Of a stretch of 23,910 nucleotides of DNA, positions 18,501-23,862 are shown piece by piece; position 1 is the first letter of the stretch, and every line of letters begins with the position of its first letter. The notes beneath the pieces were generated by a model that was not told where the DNA came from, searched no databases, and saw only the letters and a program-made list of their open reading frames with translations. Source of the stretch: a virus; IMG/VR virus record IMGVR_UViG_3300007514_000495, positions 1 through 23,910 of that record. One strand, 5' to 3'. A program made the position numbers and the translations under genes.

Positions 18501-19911
18501 CTTTTTGTAAATTCTTCGGTTTGAAAACTCCTTGCCATCTACCTTTAGTTTTTAATAACTGTTCAGGAGTTTTCTGTCCTTTAACTGTTCTAAGCCCAGC
18601 AATAATTTCTTTAGCATTCTCACGGGTCTGATCGCTTTTATTTAAAAGTCTTATAGCCCTATAAGAAGAAGACATCTCATATAAAGAACGTATCTTAACT
18701 GCGTGTTGCGCGGCACCACGAGCAGTTAAACCTATCCTTGCTCCTCTAATAACTGCACCATAACCAAACGTTCCCCAAGTAACAGGATCAAAAGCAATCG
18801 CCGCAAATAATGTGCCACCTACAGCCGCACCTGTGCGTCCCATATTTCCAATATTCCATCCAGTTAAAGGCATATGAATATTATTTAAACCATTTAAATG
18901 TAAAGTATTCAGCGTTCTGTCATACTGACGAACTGACATAGCTCCAGCTTCAACACTTCCACGCTGTAATGCTTCTGCCGCTGTTGTCCATTCTCTGCTA
19001 TTAACAGATCCTTTATCTATCCAATCATGAAAACGTCTAACACCATCACCTTCTGGATCTGGGTTGCCTTCTGCTTTTGCTACTTCTTTAAAATAGTCAA
19101 TCGCGGCTTTTGTAAAATTACCTTCATTACGAATAGTGCCTACAAGAATTTCATAATCTTCGTCGTCTAATAAATCATGCGCTTTTTCTCGTGAAGCATT
19201 TGTAAAAGAAGATCTTTCGTATTCTGCATTTTTCCAATTTTCTGCAAAGTTAGTAAATATATTCAGTTGTGATGATTGCACATGACCGCCTAAACCGCCA
19301 CCAGTTTTACTTAAATTATCCTCATACTGAATAGCTAAAGTACGCATAGTTCGTAAACCTAAACGCATACTCCTTTCAAACATTTCCCACGTATTCCGAA
19401 CAGCAGGAGCTACTCCATACCTAAACGGAGCCATAACTGCTTGCAATGGAATACTAAGAGGTTTAACTAACTTTGAAGCATAATCATCCCAGTCAAATGG
19501 ATTCCACCAATCATTATCTGATTTCTGATGCGGTGCTTTATAACCGTTTGTAGTTAATAATTTTTGCGTAGCAGGAGCTAAACTCATATACATCGCGTCT
19601 TGACCTTCATCAGTCAAACTTTTCATATGTTTAACCATTTTAGGAATAGCTTCCATTTCAAGAGCCGACGCTAAAGCATTCTGAATCTGTTGGTCATCCA
19701 TAGGACTTTGAACTAAATCAAGACCTATCGTATGATACTGATCGCTAAATCCCTGCAACCCTGTAAGCTCAAGCATTCGCCAACGCATAGCCATACGTTC
19801 ATCTTCTAAAGACTGTGCTTGAGAGTATTTATTATTCTGACCGTAATTGCGTGTACTTACACGACCACTAGAACCTCGCCCCGGACTTAATCCTCCTAGT
19901 TTTTCAACCAC
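6514..19911 (-). CDS. Giant multidomain virion-type protein, 4465 aa, with embedded NADAR/ASCH/SLOG module
   Basis: One uninterrupted frame of 13.4 kb. It starts at GTG 19909-19911, one base overlapping the previous TAG (TAGTG), with AGAGG six bases upstream. Visible regions: Gly/Ser-rich N-terminus; DWWNPFDWDDYA at 134-145; hydrophobic segment about 357-395 (GRTGAAVGGTLFAAIAF); long helical body to about 2270, with RYWRPLVLMRLGVGVRNAAD near 1145-1165; acidic coiled coil about 2280-2570; Gly/Arg/Pro-rich basic linker about 2710-2843; NADAR-like domain about 3075-3135; ASCH/PUA-like segment about 3165-3270; cpYpsA SLOG domain 3294-3440; C-terminal helical part with LPFWFAEEQFLKRWVRTMETR near 3895, a type I associate with giant phage head or ejection proteins. 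Position after portal and before a transglycosylase supports a packaged, ejected protein. No phage-type RNA polymerase motifs were found. The overall function is inferred. Confidence 0.93.
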   Translation of the reverse strand: MVEKLGGLSPGRGSSGRVSTRNYGQNNKYSQAQSLEDERMAMRWRMLELTGLQGFSDQYHTIGLDLVQSPMDDQQIQNALASALEMEAIPKMVKHMKSLTDEGQDAMYMSLAPATQKLLTTNGYKAPHQKSDNDWWNPFDWDDYASKLVKPLSIPLQAVMAPFRYGVAPAVRNTWEMFERSMRLGLRTMRTLAIQYEDNLSKTGGGLGGHVQSSQLNIFTNFAENWKNAEYERSSFTNASREKAHDLLDDEDYEILVGTIRNEGNFTKAAIDYFKEVAKAEGNPDPEGDGVRRFHDWIDKGSVNSREWTTAAEALQRGSVEAGAMSVRQYDRTLNTLHLNGLNNIHMPLTGWNIGNMGRTGAAVGGTLFAAIAFDPVTWGTFGYGAVIRGARIGLTARGAAQHAVKIRSLYEMSSSYRAIRLLNKSDQTRENAKEIIAGLRTVKGQKTPEQLLKTKGRWQGVFKPKNLQKERNAYVADFEPNWLGKMPFYLKKQLRYVEDNIQMIMDHFAAHDLWVKTNHLYNLNGSKNIHSIDPLVDLVNKQPKLAGLLPDLKRYHNAMKHSGMTVNDYDLMPAGLKIPAEAPLLKVKQPGLDEWDGVWAYLQSENGIRALSATPFGRAGLAGRSDKFFFPRLTRASKLRIHMRKGMDTFLESASYRMQEIQPVAYAQSVNTFRTTRQVGLVNNLYRRIHTKRDFTFEDLDSVKKLTQNDLLDILESTSSNVGHITETSRKGPTFDETARILTQYNLNSADLQTLKDVFLRDVDLMTEQIYIAYQNLKNGVDPKGLDPDIVSLVRDDLPQFSDFFTVHTDRFGVVKFENGRAQFPRTRGFMRGARQMTQNRKSAIEANAGSANASNPLPTLIENIASKTWDEIADEGIALAGANTPRFRMLQNAGYATPAQLLDAIESKGYRSVVSILNKQSAANRGRKIKIADLKSFVKNQLGIIVKERQYYTPLGSLTDKGLEVAYSLLYHPMRLMDKLTKIAPRKGHIDVEDIHAIRDFKSLLDMGIKADMDRKVLDTYLSIFLNGTPAQKWDVQSHFLMDFLGRTGALVYGGAGIEKWMSRFIRQGAHHYSNFGQDLITSSVGRSHRAIVPGGAVEAQVSNLNVIPSWRELGEAARFMNMMSFLSYGGTKGKFGPAIWDRVISRYWRPLVLMRLGVGVRNAADEGLQFILREGPSAWASSKLAKHSLNRAKVYGPWGELMTQPVSPETRRMLLMRPINRSYRFALEAFGIGDASITKRAAMEAEKKIGHVWGMMEADDIMTAIKNIRMQIIRGEYLAEGSQRVFALNARGRLNSLLGTNSRHLDDPKRFQWGGLLGILEATSNRLSRGLHRVTPEILSKPKLAKGALKAIKSDSDRLLVAVERQFLNPIVMNAAYEGLFGAYRAYYGQNHLSAIDEMLQLNSRGIGSTRGLLPYIKLQNNSKWDVVTDVSHEGLSRQDALGQSLMVYKNDPSMQAIGFQLSHFVDEDVLANTDRLVRGESGQSLLYELGVDAGYETAQVTQLSTQDPVLTARIAYDMIEKIPNVKRTFRTYYKKVAERGLSGYSKEAEIIIPGINMVRGVAKPMTIKRAETLIPQKLAREGRPLEAKFLHQTLKLLDRSDNATYHPDTFAFLIGNNKSSTNFTSSMTDVSKQAYSDAVDHLAGTVQGEQSLEALVRTGGMDPIVAKTVDPVLPDEIGVYFPHVTGDTAALLTWMFEESNTPIGKQMFNKLDEALSTELGYEEAMKVMHLLDPMNRPMGSIRPTQWLSLHMERAGEIVNRATRMQGSNTPQKFAKEFTALFTEPQLMDYQGKKVPLLAGSHDLPAMKGVMKALHTWRKWLDDTDIIPPQVTPIADPKAKLVGEEFVGTLVRRKVSRAEHQAEPGFGRYYGSTSGHAFMRPDGTMGYEENPVTVLLVGDRWGDANSVPTGWVQKVDDGIPIPNEWEPSANNKFMKTTLDKREWIEEEISNLARALFSLPKGSRVRYAAPSGKSAGSSYDVFGKVVDKAFNTVKDKAGATVRDLELAIWQNLGDFPEGLHGIEEAVVDVLKKADDGSFLRKEPFGSHPLSNQPRVRPSKIAKASDTYPMDRKNGRAFKLLNRELRHLSNEDLATGIIELELRTQGATQKYLPIKGFNSNQIIRDLKNVLANRPAGYKTLSPLDEAPAYLDDAWKNPNTGDILVESMPDETLLSILMYGSGAFESKMYTYKLLGIKKSNRSKMFDYFDEMAEELYMRGYNVYEESPRSMWYKYMANRDSGLELPHEVSPHVRGFVDRSQTSLFDAQDMPDGIRYKGPRGSVSKKQKKVELEGQLDDIREQIEIAEEERDMFRILLEGTVDERPSPLEPDWDDVQLEALDQIRIEGYDIEIEALREAENNLKLELDDLFKTRRTYTSFKPETFKDDIELLGKSGTRDFIEDTRTKLFAQERATLNEEIALLKKELNEANRGARYADSSPEYAEMLDSHFDALEDYLGEQLQKNKSAMEKMHDIGYTDEVEDADFLDWAIYHAKTSINEKDHIEEPWSALAQSITEEEPYDWRAFSEARGYTEEQMAEFEKYLEVSEEMQRSGWDPDDLQTVAFDMQNDLDFRDEIASLTPTHALLEHLEETKVRYYTPEQIHDLENKILDAQKRLSLEGTTPKRDFIGTIGGTKGSTGLRRIWPEYPEEMLVPDLDLIAEPFAPVEEIFPNALRYDEGAHQIPEADKLDVADVYDTWKGNFEPLYFGESMPTGYRGGRIRPWNRRGDERKGTAGKDFVRDPDAPVPPVSRTVGGGEGFRGGKKGQKRQSGRFPLRQEIDPESGLSFPLKARKVEEVLDPEDAKNLRKEDILDIGGIRESEWKGPRWSKTRRKRRPAARGGLKRTDYEKDYDELGPVGANWSPTEGRAIPNDDPVEMIDGSQVRAFRNNQAGMMIFNNEVDGVLPFYRNQTRLDVAPSRTDSPKEWAKLPGWLQGLDTRARKKGIPVSWQARAGKPSAVKNIVSQRLHKSYPDHMSDASIWIPRVITEKGNNSPQIYGFSAGDVGGLDEADKFLSLHPADLVGDQIEVMGHVDELPTTNLYMNSKSEYLWLREGQEKMHPSFQDDTNIIKIPNKKTKASGIKNSLSNYYEHDKGFFFRERLFNTAEGAYQAFKTGTYRSGFERLTGNQARSRGLAFADLPMGTTIKSELAVTGGGRAGSLPMHPDIKKKFKNDRMDAILSGVITGHTAGFRTANKIKEGDLIKLYGKGKKQIFVKVESIIPTSQMDPSDWAKIEGVDEQAARVNWKRDNIKDKSLNLSKGQAQIKFKVVSVPKNYPLSKGKTGELAGKTTPEFYTGLDLVIGGGQIGIDQAGLRAARAMNIKTGGKAPKGWRVWDRATDGPSSDPQTLKDFGLKESGSSKWEIRTEENVMGSQATLIWDPRVNPRVGKKESQLTGGTKLTLDFAKRHKRPYIINPNRDELVNFLEEKRIKALNIAGPRLRSGQFANPLREEEEFEELLRSVFRTLRDRNKKQVGDSVSDRELIKEILEARWDQVPDFRRAIQNAGEFVFESENDWWREVYPQLLTDLRNEKILDKEFLKVDTQINGPVDKLNMAEHQAKVLQVEAVRMMSAKNDKGASRGNYVGLLEMQDDMPIDNMSTRLNLWGNKNILPERMLARIPVDAPPTADERFQMVLRGFFDGAVQPIIAAMAREPMFTHYFAEALDLTKGIRYFYNHEPNAFRFLRKRIDEVPEPVQYQRISPEGDMTEIEQIKLGIRHGVDETGVEQTSIPELDEFITLMRPQAEGVLQGTPAGQVAQLLDDYAQGLRSKEGVREQLFQVQTWDEVKSKYTKASYASRNQAETFKTLKETIENRPQPTGLFFEAFPQYREHFVDLWNRSQNFDDGRSYRTATKQLIEYINLKSIQEREHVNLAVERAMWMTSEFIDDHSVRSLFQETAGLLLPFWFAEEQFLKRWVRTMETRPDAIRNLQASLHASQNSGLTYTDKNDQKRLVIPESALLGNVVDAIGHLPYLNKLFGENGLGVMNEDLSISLVNAIPGYNDQVALPSFGPPMAMAIGAMSLLDPSLRGDGVWGWEDHMISRFGYDSKATDLMWSNIVPAPVAKLISSTLGYETPGYAGSRAKANLSVVEAMWAQGQFPDPKTLADSSNPAVLEESILRGVDHAGKQLQLLQNISWWSGLTTGTPKDMTVGGLWEWNKIFQGFMDSGLPHEIAFEKALEIHWKEFYQRSEADGMTPEAISEAWWVSELPKFSIFQAGKSDKVSAARQPSTRAALDWMEDNQGILEAFPLAATYFIPVGDTEEDSEAVAEARRLQLELGLRKEKTLTEYVESLLVSSASIAYYSRKHDFDTKIAAARVADDQNLVKTLQDDWGYWSDNFKAMHPTFEQSLLTQESKGRRTNTITQFNLILNSPELIPEDTPHREDIFMAMKAITEFDIKYKLLEGRQDAIASDKRNALKYEYNEWFKVAILNRPWLFPFYYNLFVPMIEEGWIIKMEAGMYPELTGAG
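9592..10032 (-). other. cpYpsA (circularly permuted YpsA) SLOG domain inside the giant protein, residues 3294-3440
   Basis: Motifs of the family often annotated 'putative molybdenum carrier' appear in order: VIGGGQIGIDQAGLRAA (3299-3315; family form SGGQTGxDRxxLxAA), TGGKAPKGWR (3322-3331; family GGWCPKGR), ESGSSKWEIRTEENV (3354-3368), SQATLIW (3371-3377), GGTKLTLDFAKRHKRPYIIN (3394-3413) and LNIAGPR (3431-3437). The usual Thr of the GQTG loop is Ile3305. Members of the SLOG superfamily bind nucleotides or NAD/ADP-ribose derivatives and recur in conflict systems. Catalysis versus sensing is unresolved. Confidence 0.88.
10102..10419 (-). other. ASCH/PUA-like segment inside the giant protein, residues about 3165-3270
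   Basis: The run MDAILSGVITGHTAGFR (3174-3190), then IKEGDLIKLYGKGKKQIFVKV (3195-3215), then DWAKIEG (3228-3234), then IKFKVV, follows the ASCH pattern of an 'iLsGxKTxTxR' strand-turn, a 'GDxIxL' loop, a 'xVxVxxI' strand and a late 'WaxxEG' motif. ASCH/PUA folds bind RNA or modified nucleobases. The match is moderate, and a NADAR C-terminal half is the alternative. Confidence 0.5.
10479..10689 (-). other. NADAR-like (YbiA/DUF1768-type) domain inside the giant protein, residues about 3075-3145
   Basis: LSNYY (3084-3088) followed by FNTAEGAYQAFKTG (3101-3114) matches the NADAR core 'LSNFY ... (F/Y)xTxEHxYQAxK'. E3105, Q3109 and K3112 sit at the conserved positions, followed by TGNQARSRG (3124-3132; family 'A.tp.eAk.lG'). 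The usual His after Glu is Gly. NADAR proteins act on N-glycosidic bonds of ADP-ribose-type substrates, and some reverse guanine ADP-ribosylation of DNA. The C-terminal half is diverged. Confidence 0.68.
11383..11782 (-). other. Gly/Arg/Pro-rich basic linker in the giant protein, residues about 2710-2843
   Basis: Low-complexity basic stretches including RGGRIRPWNRRGDERKG, GGGEGFRGGKKGQKRQSGR and KTRRKRRPAARGGLKR are interspersed with short acidic runs. It separates the coiled coil from the NADAR/SLOG part. It could be a flexible nucleic-acid-binding hinge. The DNA composition here makes long shadow frames on the opposite strand. Confidence 0.7.
12202..13074 (-). other. Acidic coiled-coil region in the giant protein, residues about 2280-2570
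   Basis: Heptad-like, Glu/Leu/Lys-rich segments such as KKVELEGQLDDIREQIEIAE, LREAENNLKLELDDLF and LNEEIALLKKELNEANRG, followed by a strongly acidic stretch, indicate an extended helical spacer or oligomerisation segment. No domain family recognised. Confidence 0.7.
13271..13295 (-). repeat. 25-base exact repeat encoding YFDEMAE, copy in the giant gene
   Basis: Partner of the repeat at 3128-3152; encodes residues 2207-2213 of the giant protein. Flanking sequence diverges at once on both sides. Confidence 0.7.
19477..19512 (-). repeat. DWWNPxDWDDYA motif, copy A (giant protein N-terminus)
   Basis: Residues 134-145 of the giant protein; partner of the copy at 4773-4808. It precedes KLVKPLSIPLQAVMAPFRYG, a hydrophobic/basic helix. 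Confidence 0.75.
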
Positions 19912-20345
19912 TATAAACCTCTAGAGATTGCTTGATGCCGTTCTGCCGCATTAATAAGATAAGGATCTCCTGATATAGCCGCCATACGGGAAACTAATTC
20001 AGCTACAACGACTCGGTTTCTTCTACTTTCGATTTCTTCTGGACGCATCGAATTACGCAACAAGCCAGCAGTTACATCTAAATCCGGTTGATCGTCAGGA
20101 GCGTTCATAGGCATGACATCTGGTTTATATGCCGCCGCCGCTTCTAAAGCATTAGGAGGTGGTTGAGTAACCTGACCTTGTTGAGCAGTACCACCTACAG
20201 TTCTTGGTATACCTCTATTATCTGGTAAAGGAATCTTATTCTGCGCTTCAACATTTGCTCCACCCTGTCCATAAACTACATTAGGATCAGTTTTAGCTGG
20301 CTGTGCGCCACCAGCCATATCTGGTTTAGGTGCCGTTCTAGCCAT
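19911..20345 (-). CDS. Hypothetical 144-aa Pro/Ala/Gln-rich protein following portal
   Basis: Unrecognised. The N-terminal 90 residues look disordered: rich in Pro, Ala, Gly, Gln and Asn, with few hydrophobics (TAQQGQVTQPPPNALEAAAA). The C-terminal 50 residues look helical and charged (MRPEEIESRRNRVVVAELVSRMAAI). The ATG at 20343-20345 overlaps the portal stop (TAATG), with AGGTGG immediately upstream; the stop overlaps the giant gene's GTG. In many tailed phages a small scaffold, adaptor or portal-associated protein sits after the portal, and a disordered-plus-helix layout would suit that. No MCP follows, so a scaffold role is not supported by order. Function left open. Confidence 0.78.
   Translation of the reverse strand: MARTAPKPDMAGGAQPAKTDPNVVYGQGGANVEAQNKIPLPDNRGIPRTVGGTAQQGQVTQPPPNALEAAAAYKPDVMPMNAPDDQPDLDVTAGLLRNSMRPEEIESRRNRVVVAELVSRMAAISGDPYLINAAERHQAISRGL
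19918..19922 (-). promoter_or_regulatory. Shine-Dalgarno for the giant gene (AGAGG)
   Basis: AGAGG lies six bases upstream of the GTG at 19909-19911. It supports this GTG, joined to the previous stop as TAGTG, as the true start rather than a later ATG. Confidence 0.75.
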
Positions 20346-22174
20346 TATCCACCTGCCATTAACGCTTGTTGCATCTGAGCCATCGCCGCTTGTGGTGAAC
20401 CTTGTTGCTGTGTAGCACCCGTCTCTGCCATCGCTTCAGGAGGTAAAGCTTGAGGTGGACCAGCTAATCCCATCGCTTCTTCAGGAGATATTACTTGTCC
20501 TTCTTCTGGAGGGGGAGCCATCGCCGCTTGTTCTTTACGAATCTCTTCGTCAGCTTTTTCGACAGCTTCAAAAATATCAAATCCTTTTTTACGAAACTTC
20601 TCTATCTTAGCTATATAAACGATAGGTAATGCCCCTTGAACAGCTTGCTGTTGAATGCTAGCCAAAACAGCTTCCTCTAATTGTTCTTCGTCTACTCTTC
20701 TACCTTCAGCTTCAGGATCTTCAATAAACGGATGCTTTGTCCTGAAAGTAGAAAGACTAATACCCTTCATCTGCAATAACTGTCCAAGCTGAATAGTCGT
20801 ACCTTGAACATCTGCCCCCGGAACAGAATGAGAGACTACGTTATCGAACGTCTCAAAATGCTCGTCAGGCGTGAACTCAACCTGTCCAAAGTCGCCTGCA
20901 TAACCAGTGAATGTAGATATTGTTTTGCCCCCCCAATATCCTTTATAGGTAGCGAATAAGCATTCATTGAGATGGGGAAGATGTCCTTCCATGATCTCTT
21001 GAAGCTCCTGTATACGTGGATCAAGAGAAGCGCCCATGAGAGCGTCAATCCCCCTACCAGTGCGTAAAGCACCGTAACTTTCCCCTCCGATTTGTGGGAC
21101 CGTACCTGTCGATACGCGGGCATTGCGTTCGAGTCTATCGATTGCGATGTTCGTATTCTGGTCAGGTGATCCTCTAAGCTCTCCGATCCCTTCCGCGTCG
21201 AGGAGAACATTGACCTCGCCTTCCCTGCCATCTTTCCATTCACCTCCTACAATCATCGGCACCTGTCCTGAACGTCCGATAATGTAGCGATCAGGGAAAA
21301 TCGCTTTCTCTTGAGCTATCAATTCTAGTGCCATTAGTTTTGCCATAAGATCGACCATCCCTACGATGTTCGATACTGAAGAAGAAATTTTATCTAACGT
21401 CACACGCCCCGGAGTTATGACACAAGGCATACCAGCAAGATTCACATATCTTGATAACTCTAATTGTGTGCTGTGATAAGGGTACGTCTGGTTGAAATGA
21501 TTGTAGCGTGGTCCCATTATTCCTATAACGATGTCTTGTTCATCTATCCATTCGCAAACATCCCATAGTTCTTGTCGTGCATTATCGTCGGATGCTACTG
21601 GACCGCCATTTTCTTGTCGTGCGGCAGGATAGTTAGCTCTTAACCAGTCACCTGATTTGCCATACACGAAAGCACAGTTGCGTGGAACGTCATAATTCTC
21701 AGCGGCTTGAGGTTCAGGATAAACACCAAGTGGATCACGAACCTCTATTTTAGGCATACCGTTTTCAAAATCAGGGTTTACTACAAGAGCAGTCGTAGCG
21801 TATCCTGCGAGATGACGGTAAGCGCGACGCATTTTTAACTTATATTTGTTCTGATACCAAGTGGCGGCAAGCGCACGTTTACGAATATCAGCATACTGTC
21901 TAGATCTTTTACCACGTTCTTTGCTAGGATCAATAGCAGGGCAACCTATATATGGGGTTACTGATGCCGCTCTTTGAGCTATAGCATCAATATTCTCAGA
22001 TATTAAAGCAGGAGTTAATGGAGGAAGAACAGGTTCTTCATCCATAGAAGGAAGAGGTATAACATACTCACCGTTATACCTTTCTTTAATTTCAATCATC
22101 TTTGATAACAAAGGTGATTGTATATCCTGTCTCTGTCGGATTATACCGACTATTTCTTCAAAAGTATACGCCAC
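20345..22174 (-). CDS. Portal protein, 609 aa
   Basis: Forms the dodecameric DNA gate at the capsid vertex. Support comes from its place right after the terminase, its length of about 600 residues, and the portal-like sequence. That includes a helical N-terminus (MAYTFEEIVGIIRQRQDIQS), 'ENIDAIAQRAASVTPYIGCP', an α/β wing region with DPLGVYPEPQ, a central NIVGMVDLMAKLMALELIAQ helix, GALRTGRGIDALMG, and a long helical C-terminal part with a Pro/Gln/Ala/Glu-rich tail from about residue 545. The start is GTG at 22172-22174, overlapping the terminase TAG (TAGTG), with GGAG seven bases upstream. The middle of the gene (about 20761-21300) is markedly GC-richer than its surroundings. Exact portal subfamily not assigned. 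Confidence 0.88.
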   Translation of the reverse strand: MAYTFEEIVGIIRQRQDIQSPLLSKMIEIKERYNGEYVIPLPSMDEEPVLPPLTPALISENIDAIAQRAASVTPYIGCPAIDPSKERGKRSRQYADIRKRALAATWYQNKYKLKMRRAYRHLAGYATTALVVNPDFENGMPKIEVRDPLGVYPEPQAAENYDVPRNCAFVYGKSGDWLRANYPAARQENGGPVASDDNARQELWDVCEWIDEQDIVIGIMGPRYNHFNQTYPYHSTQLELSRYVNLAGMPCVITPGRVTLDKISSSVSNIVGMVDLMAKLMALELIAQEKAIFPDRYIIGRSGQVPMIVGGEWKDGREGEVNVLLDAEGIGELRGSPDQNTNIAIDRLERNARVSTGTVPQIGGESYGALRTGRGIDALMGASLDPRIQELQEIMEGHLPHLNECLFATYKGYWGGKTISTFTGYAGDFGQVEFTPDEHFETFDNVVSHSVPGADVQGTTIQLGQLLQMKGISLSTFRTKHPFIEDPEAEGRRVDEEQLEEAVLASIQQQAVQGALPIVYIAKIEKFRKKGFDIFEAVEKADEEIRKEQAAMAPPPEEGQVISPEEAMGLAGPPQALPPEAMAETGATQQQGSPQAAMAQMQQALMAGG

Positions 22175-23862
22175 TAATAAGCTCCGATTTTAGAACGTGT
22201 CTTATTATAAGGTAGTGCCTTAAAGTTAAATTGTGAAGAGTCTACGTCAAAAGCTTGCTTCCTTTGTCTCCAAAGAATCCATATAAACCACAACGCCATC
22301 ACCCTATCTTGCCTAAGTCTTGTACCTCTTACTAATGGTCGCCATGATTTAAGCTGTCTTATAAGTTCATCAGCTTGATGCCTAGTAGGAGCATCTTCAG
22401 CATAAGGTATATCTATCTCCCCTCGCATAAACGATAATGCCATAGAAGGAATACCAATAGTTTCATCATATTTGTTCACTCCTGTCAGATGTTCCCTCAC
22501 TCTAAACCCATATCGTTCAGTCATTTCTATAAGACGTTCATCACGAGATAATCCTTTTTGGAACACCATCGCTTCAATAACCACATCAGATACAGTTGCA
22601 CCATTCTTCTGACAGCGTAAAATCGCTTCCTCCACTACCTGAAGTATCTGTTCATTTCTTGTTAAACCAGCATCCTCCCGAAGGAAAAGTATCTTCAACT
22701 TACCTTCATGTGGAGTTGCCGCCATTACACAGTTATTGCCACCCAAAGCAGGATCAAGACCAATATAGACTGTGCAATCTTTAGGAGGGTCATGCAATGT
22801 GGACCGTAAAGGATTCAAACATTTCTTAATAGACTCGTCGTTAAACGTCGCCGCTAAAGAACTTGTAGGTTCCTGCATGTAGTTACGTGACCATGCCTCT
22901 TCACCAACCTTACGACGAATCCTGTCAAGAGCTTCCATAGAAAACATCTCAGGCCACAAAGGTTCAGGTTCACCTTCTGCATTTTCTATTATCGCAGGGA
23001 AACGGATAACTCTAAGAATATCTTCATCTATCTCAGTCATTACACGTTCATAGAAATCGTCTTCACCTACACGAGTGCCGTTAATACTCGTTCGACCATT
23101 TTCTCCCGGACGAGTCAACCAGTCCTGTCGGAAGATCTCGAACATCTGTTCCGTTAAGTTCAATGATACACGAGACTGGATATCATCAATATGTAGATGG
23201 TCGGTACGTGTACCAGCGATCTTCGATCTCCATCCTAAAGAAACCATCGAATAGTCACGTTCATCGTGTTTCGACTTTTTAAATATATTGAAATAATCTG
23301 CTCCCCATGCCTGTGCAGTTTTCCTACCTGATTCATTTTGAGGAACAAAAGGACCGTATTTAGCTACATATAATGGGAATGGACCAGTCGGTTCCATACG
23401 TGTACGGATACGACCAAGTATTTTCCTAGCCATATCCTGTCCTTCTGAACCTACAGTGATACGAAACTCAGGATTAATAGCTAATTTATAACAGAAATAG
23501 TCTTCAGCTAAAGTAGTTTTACCGTGTTCAGGAGGCCATAGAATAAGCGTAATGTTTCCTGATGGAGTGTTTTCGTATGCATCTATAGCTCTTATATGAA
23601 ACCAAGGAGACATATGCCCGAAGTATTCACTTCTGAAATGTTCAAATGAAGGAACATCAGTTTCAGGTTTCTCAGTAGAAAAGTTGAGTCGTATCGCATC
23701 AGCTTTTGCCGCAAAGTCAGGGAATCGTTGTCTCCACTTTTCGTAAGCTGAACGTGTAACACCTGTAGCTATCAGAGCATCAGCTACATTTCCGTTATTC
23801 TCTAACGATTCTAAGAATACTTTCCTGTTAAGGATACCTTTGTCTTTTGCTGAATTAGCCAT
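22174..23862 (-). CDS. terL: Terminase large subunit with N-terminal HTH-like segment, 562 aa
   Basis: ATP-driven DNA packaging motor and headful/concatemer nuclease. Residues 9-60 look like a small helix-turn-helix (NGNVADALIATGVTRSAYEKW), as in small-terminase or transposase-type HTHs. The ATPase domain has Walker A in ILWPPEHGKTT (107-117; the first Gly is replaced by Pro-Pro, as in other phage terminases) and a Walker B-like strand DHLHIDD. The RNase H-like nuclease has YIGLDPALGG (Asp), DVVIEAMVFQKG (Glu) and RQDRVMALW (Asp). Start ATG 23860-23862 abuts the stop of an upstream frame; no clear Shine-Dalgarno is seen. The stop overlaps the portal GTG. Identity is very secure. Confidence 0.95.
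   Translation of the reverse strand: MANSAKDKGILNRKVFLESLENNGNVADALIATGVTRSAYEKWRQRFPDFAAKADAIRLNFSTEKPETDVPSFEHFRSEYFGHMSPWFHIRAIDAYENTPSGNITLILWPPEHGKTTLAEDYFCYKLAINPEFRITVGSEGQDMARKILGRIRTRMEPTGPFPLYVAKYGPFVPQNESGRKTAQAWGADYFNIFKKSKHDERDYSMVSLGWRSKIAGTRTDHLHIDDIQSRVSLNLTEQMFEIFRQDWLTRPGENGRTSINGTRVGEDDFYERVMTEIDEDILRVIRFPAIIENAEGEPEPLWPEMFSMEALDRIRRKVGEEAWSRNYMQEPTSSLAATFNDESIKKCLNPLRSTLHDPPKDCTVYIGLDPALGGNNCVMAATPHEGKLKILFLREDAGLTRNEQILQVVEEAILRCQKNGATVSDVVIEAMVFQKGLSRDERLIEMTERYGFRVREHLTGVNKYDETIGIPSMALSFMRGEIDIPYAEDAPTRHQADELIRQLKSWRPLVRGTRLRQDRVMALWFIWILWRQRKQAFDVDSSQFNFKALPYNKTRSKIGAY
22182..22185 (-). promoter_or_regulatory. Shine-Dalgarno for the portal gene (GGAG)
   Basis: GGAG lies seven bases before the portal GTG (22172-22174), inside the last codons of the terminase gene. 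It supports the non-ATG start. Confidence 0.7.

Noticed and set aside
6514-19911. N4-type virion RNA polymerase in the giant protein
   Set aside because: I looked for T7-like polymerase motifs (DxxGR, RxxxKxxxMxxxYG, HDD) and found none in a convincing order.
20836-21243. 135-residue minus-strand frame inside the portal gene
   Set aside because: It exists because the portal patch is GC-rich with few stops. It lies wholly inside the portal frame and has no recognisable features.
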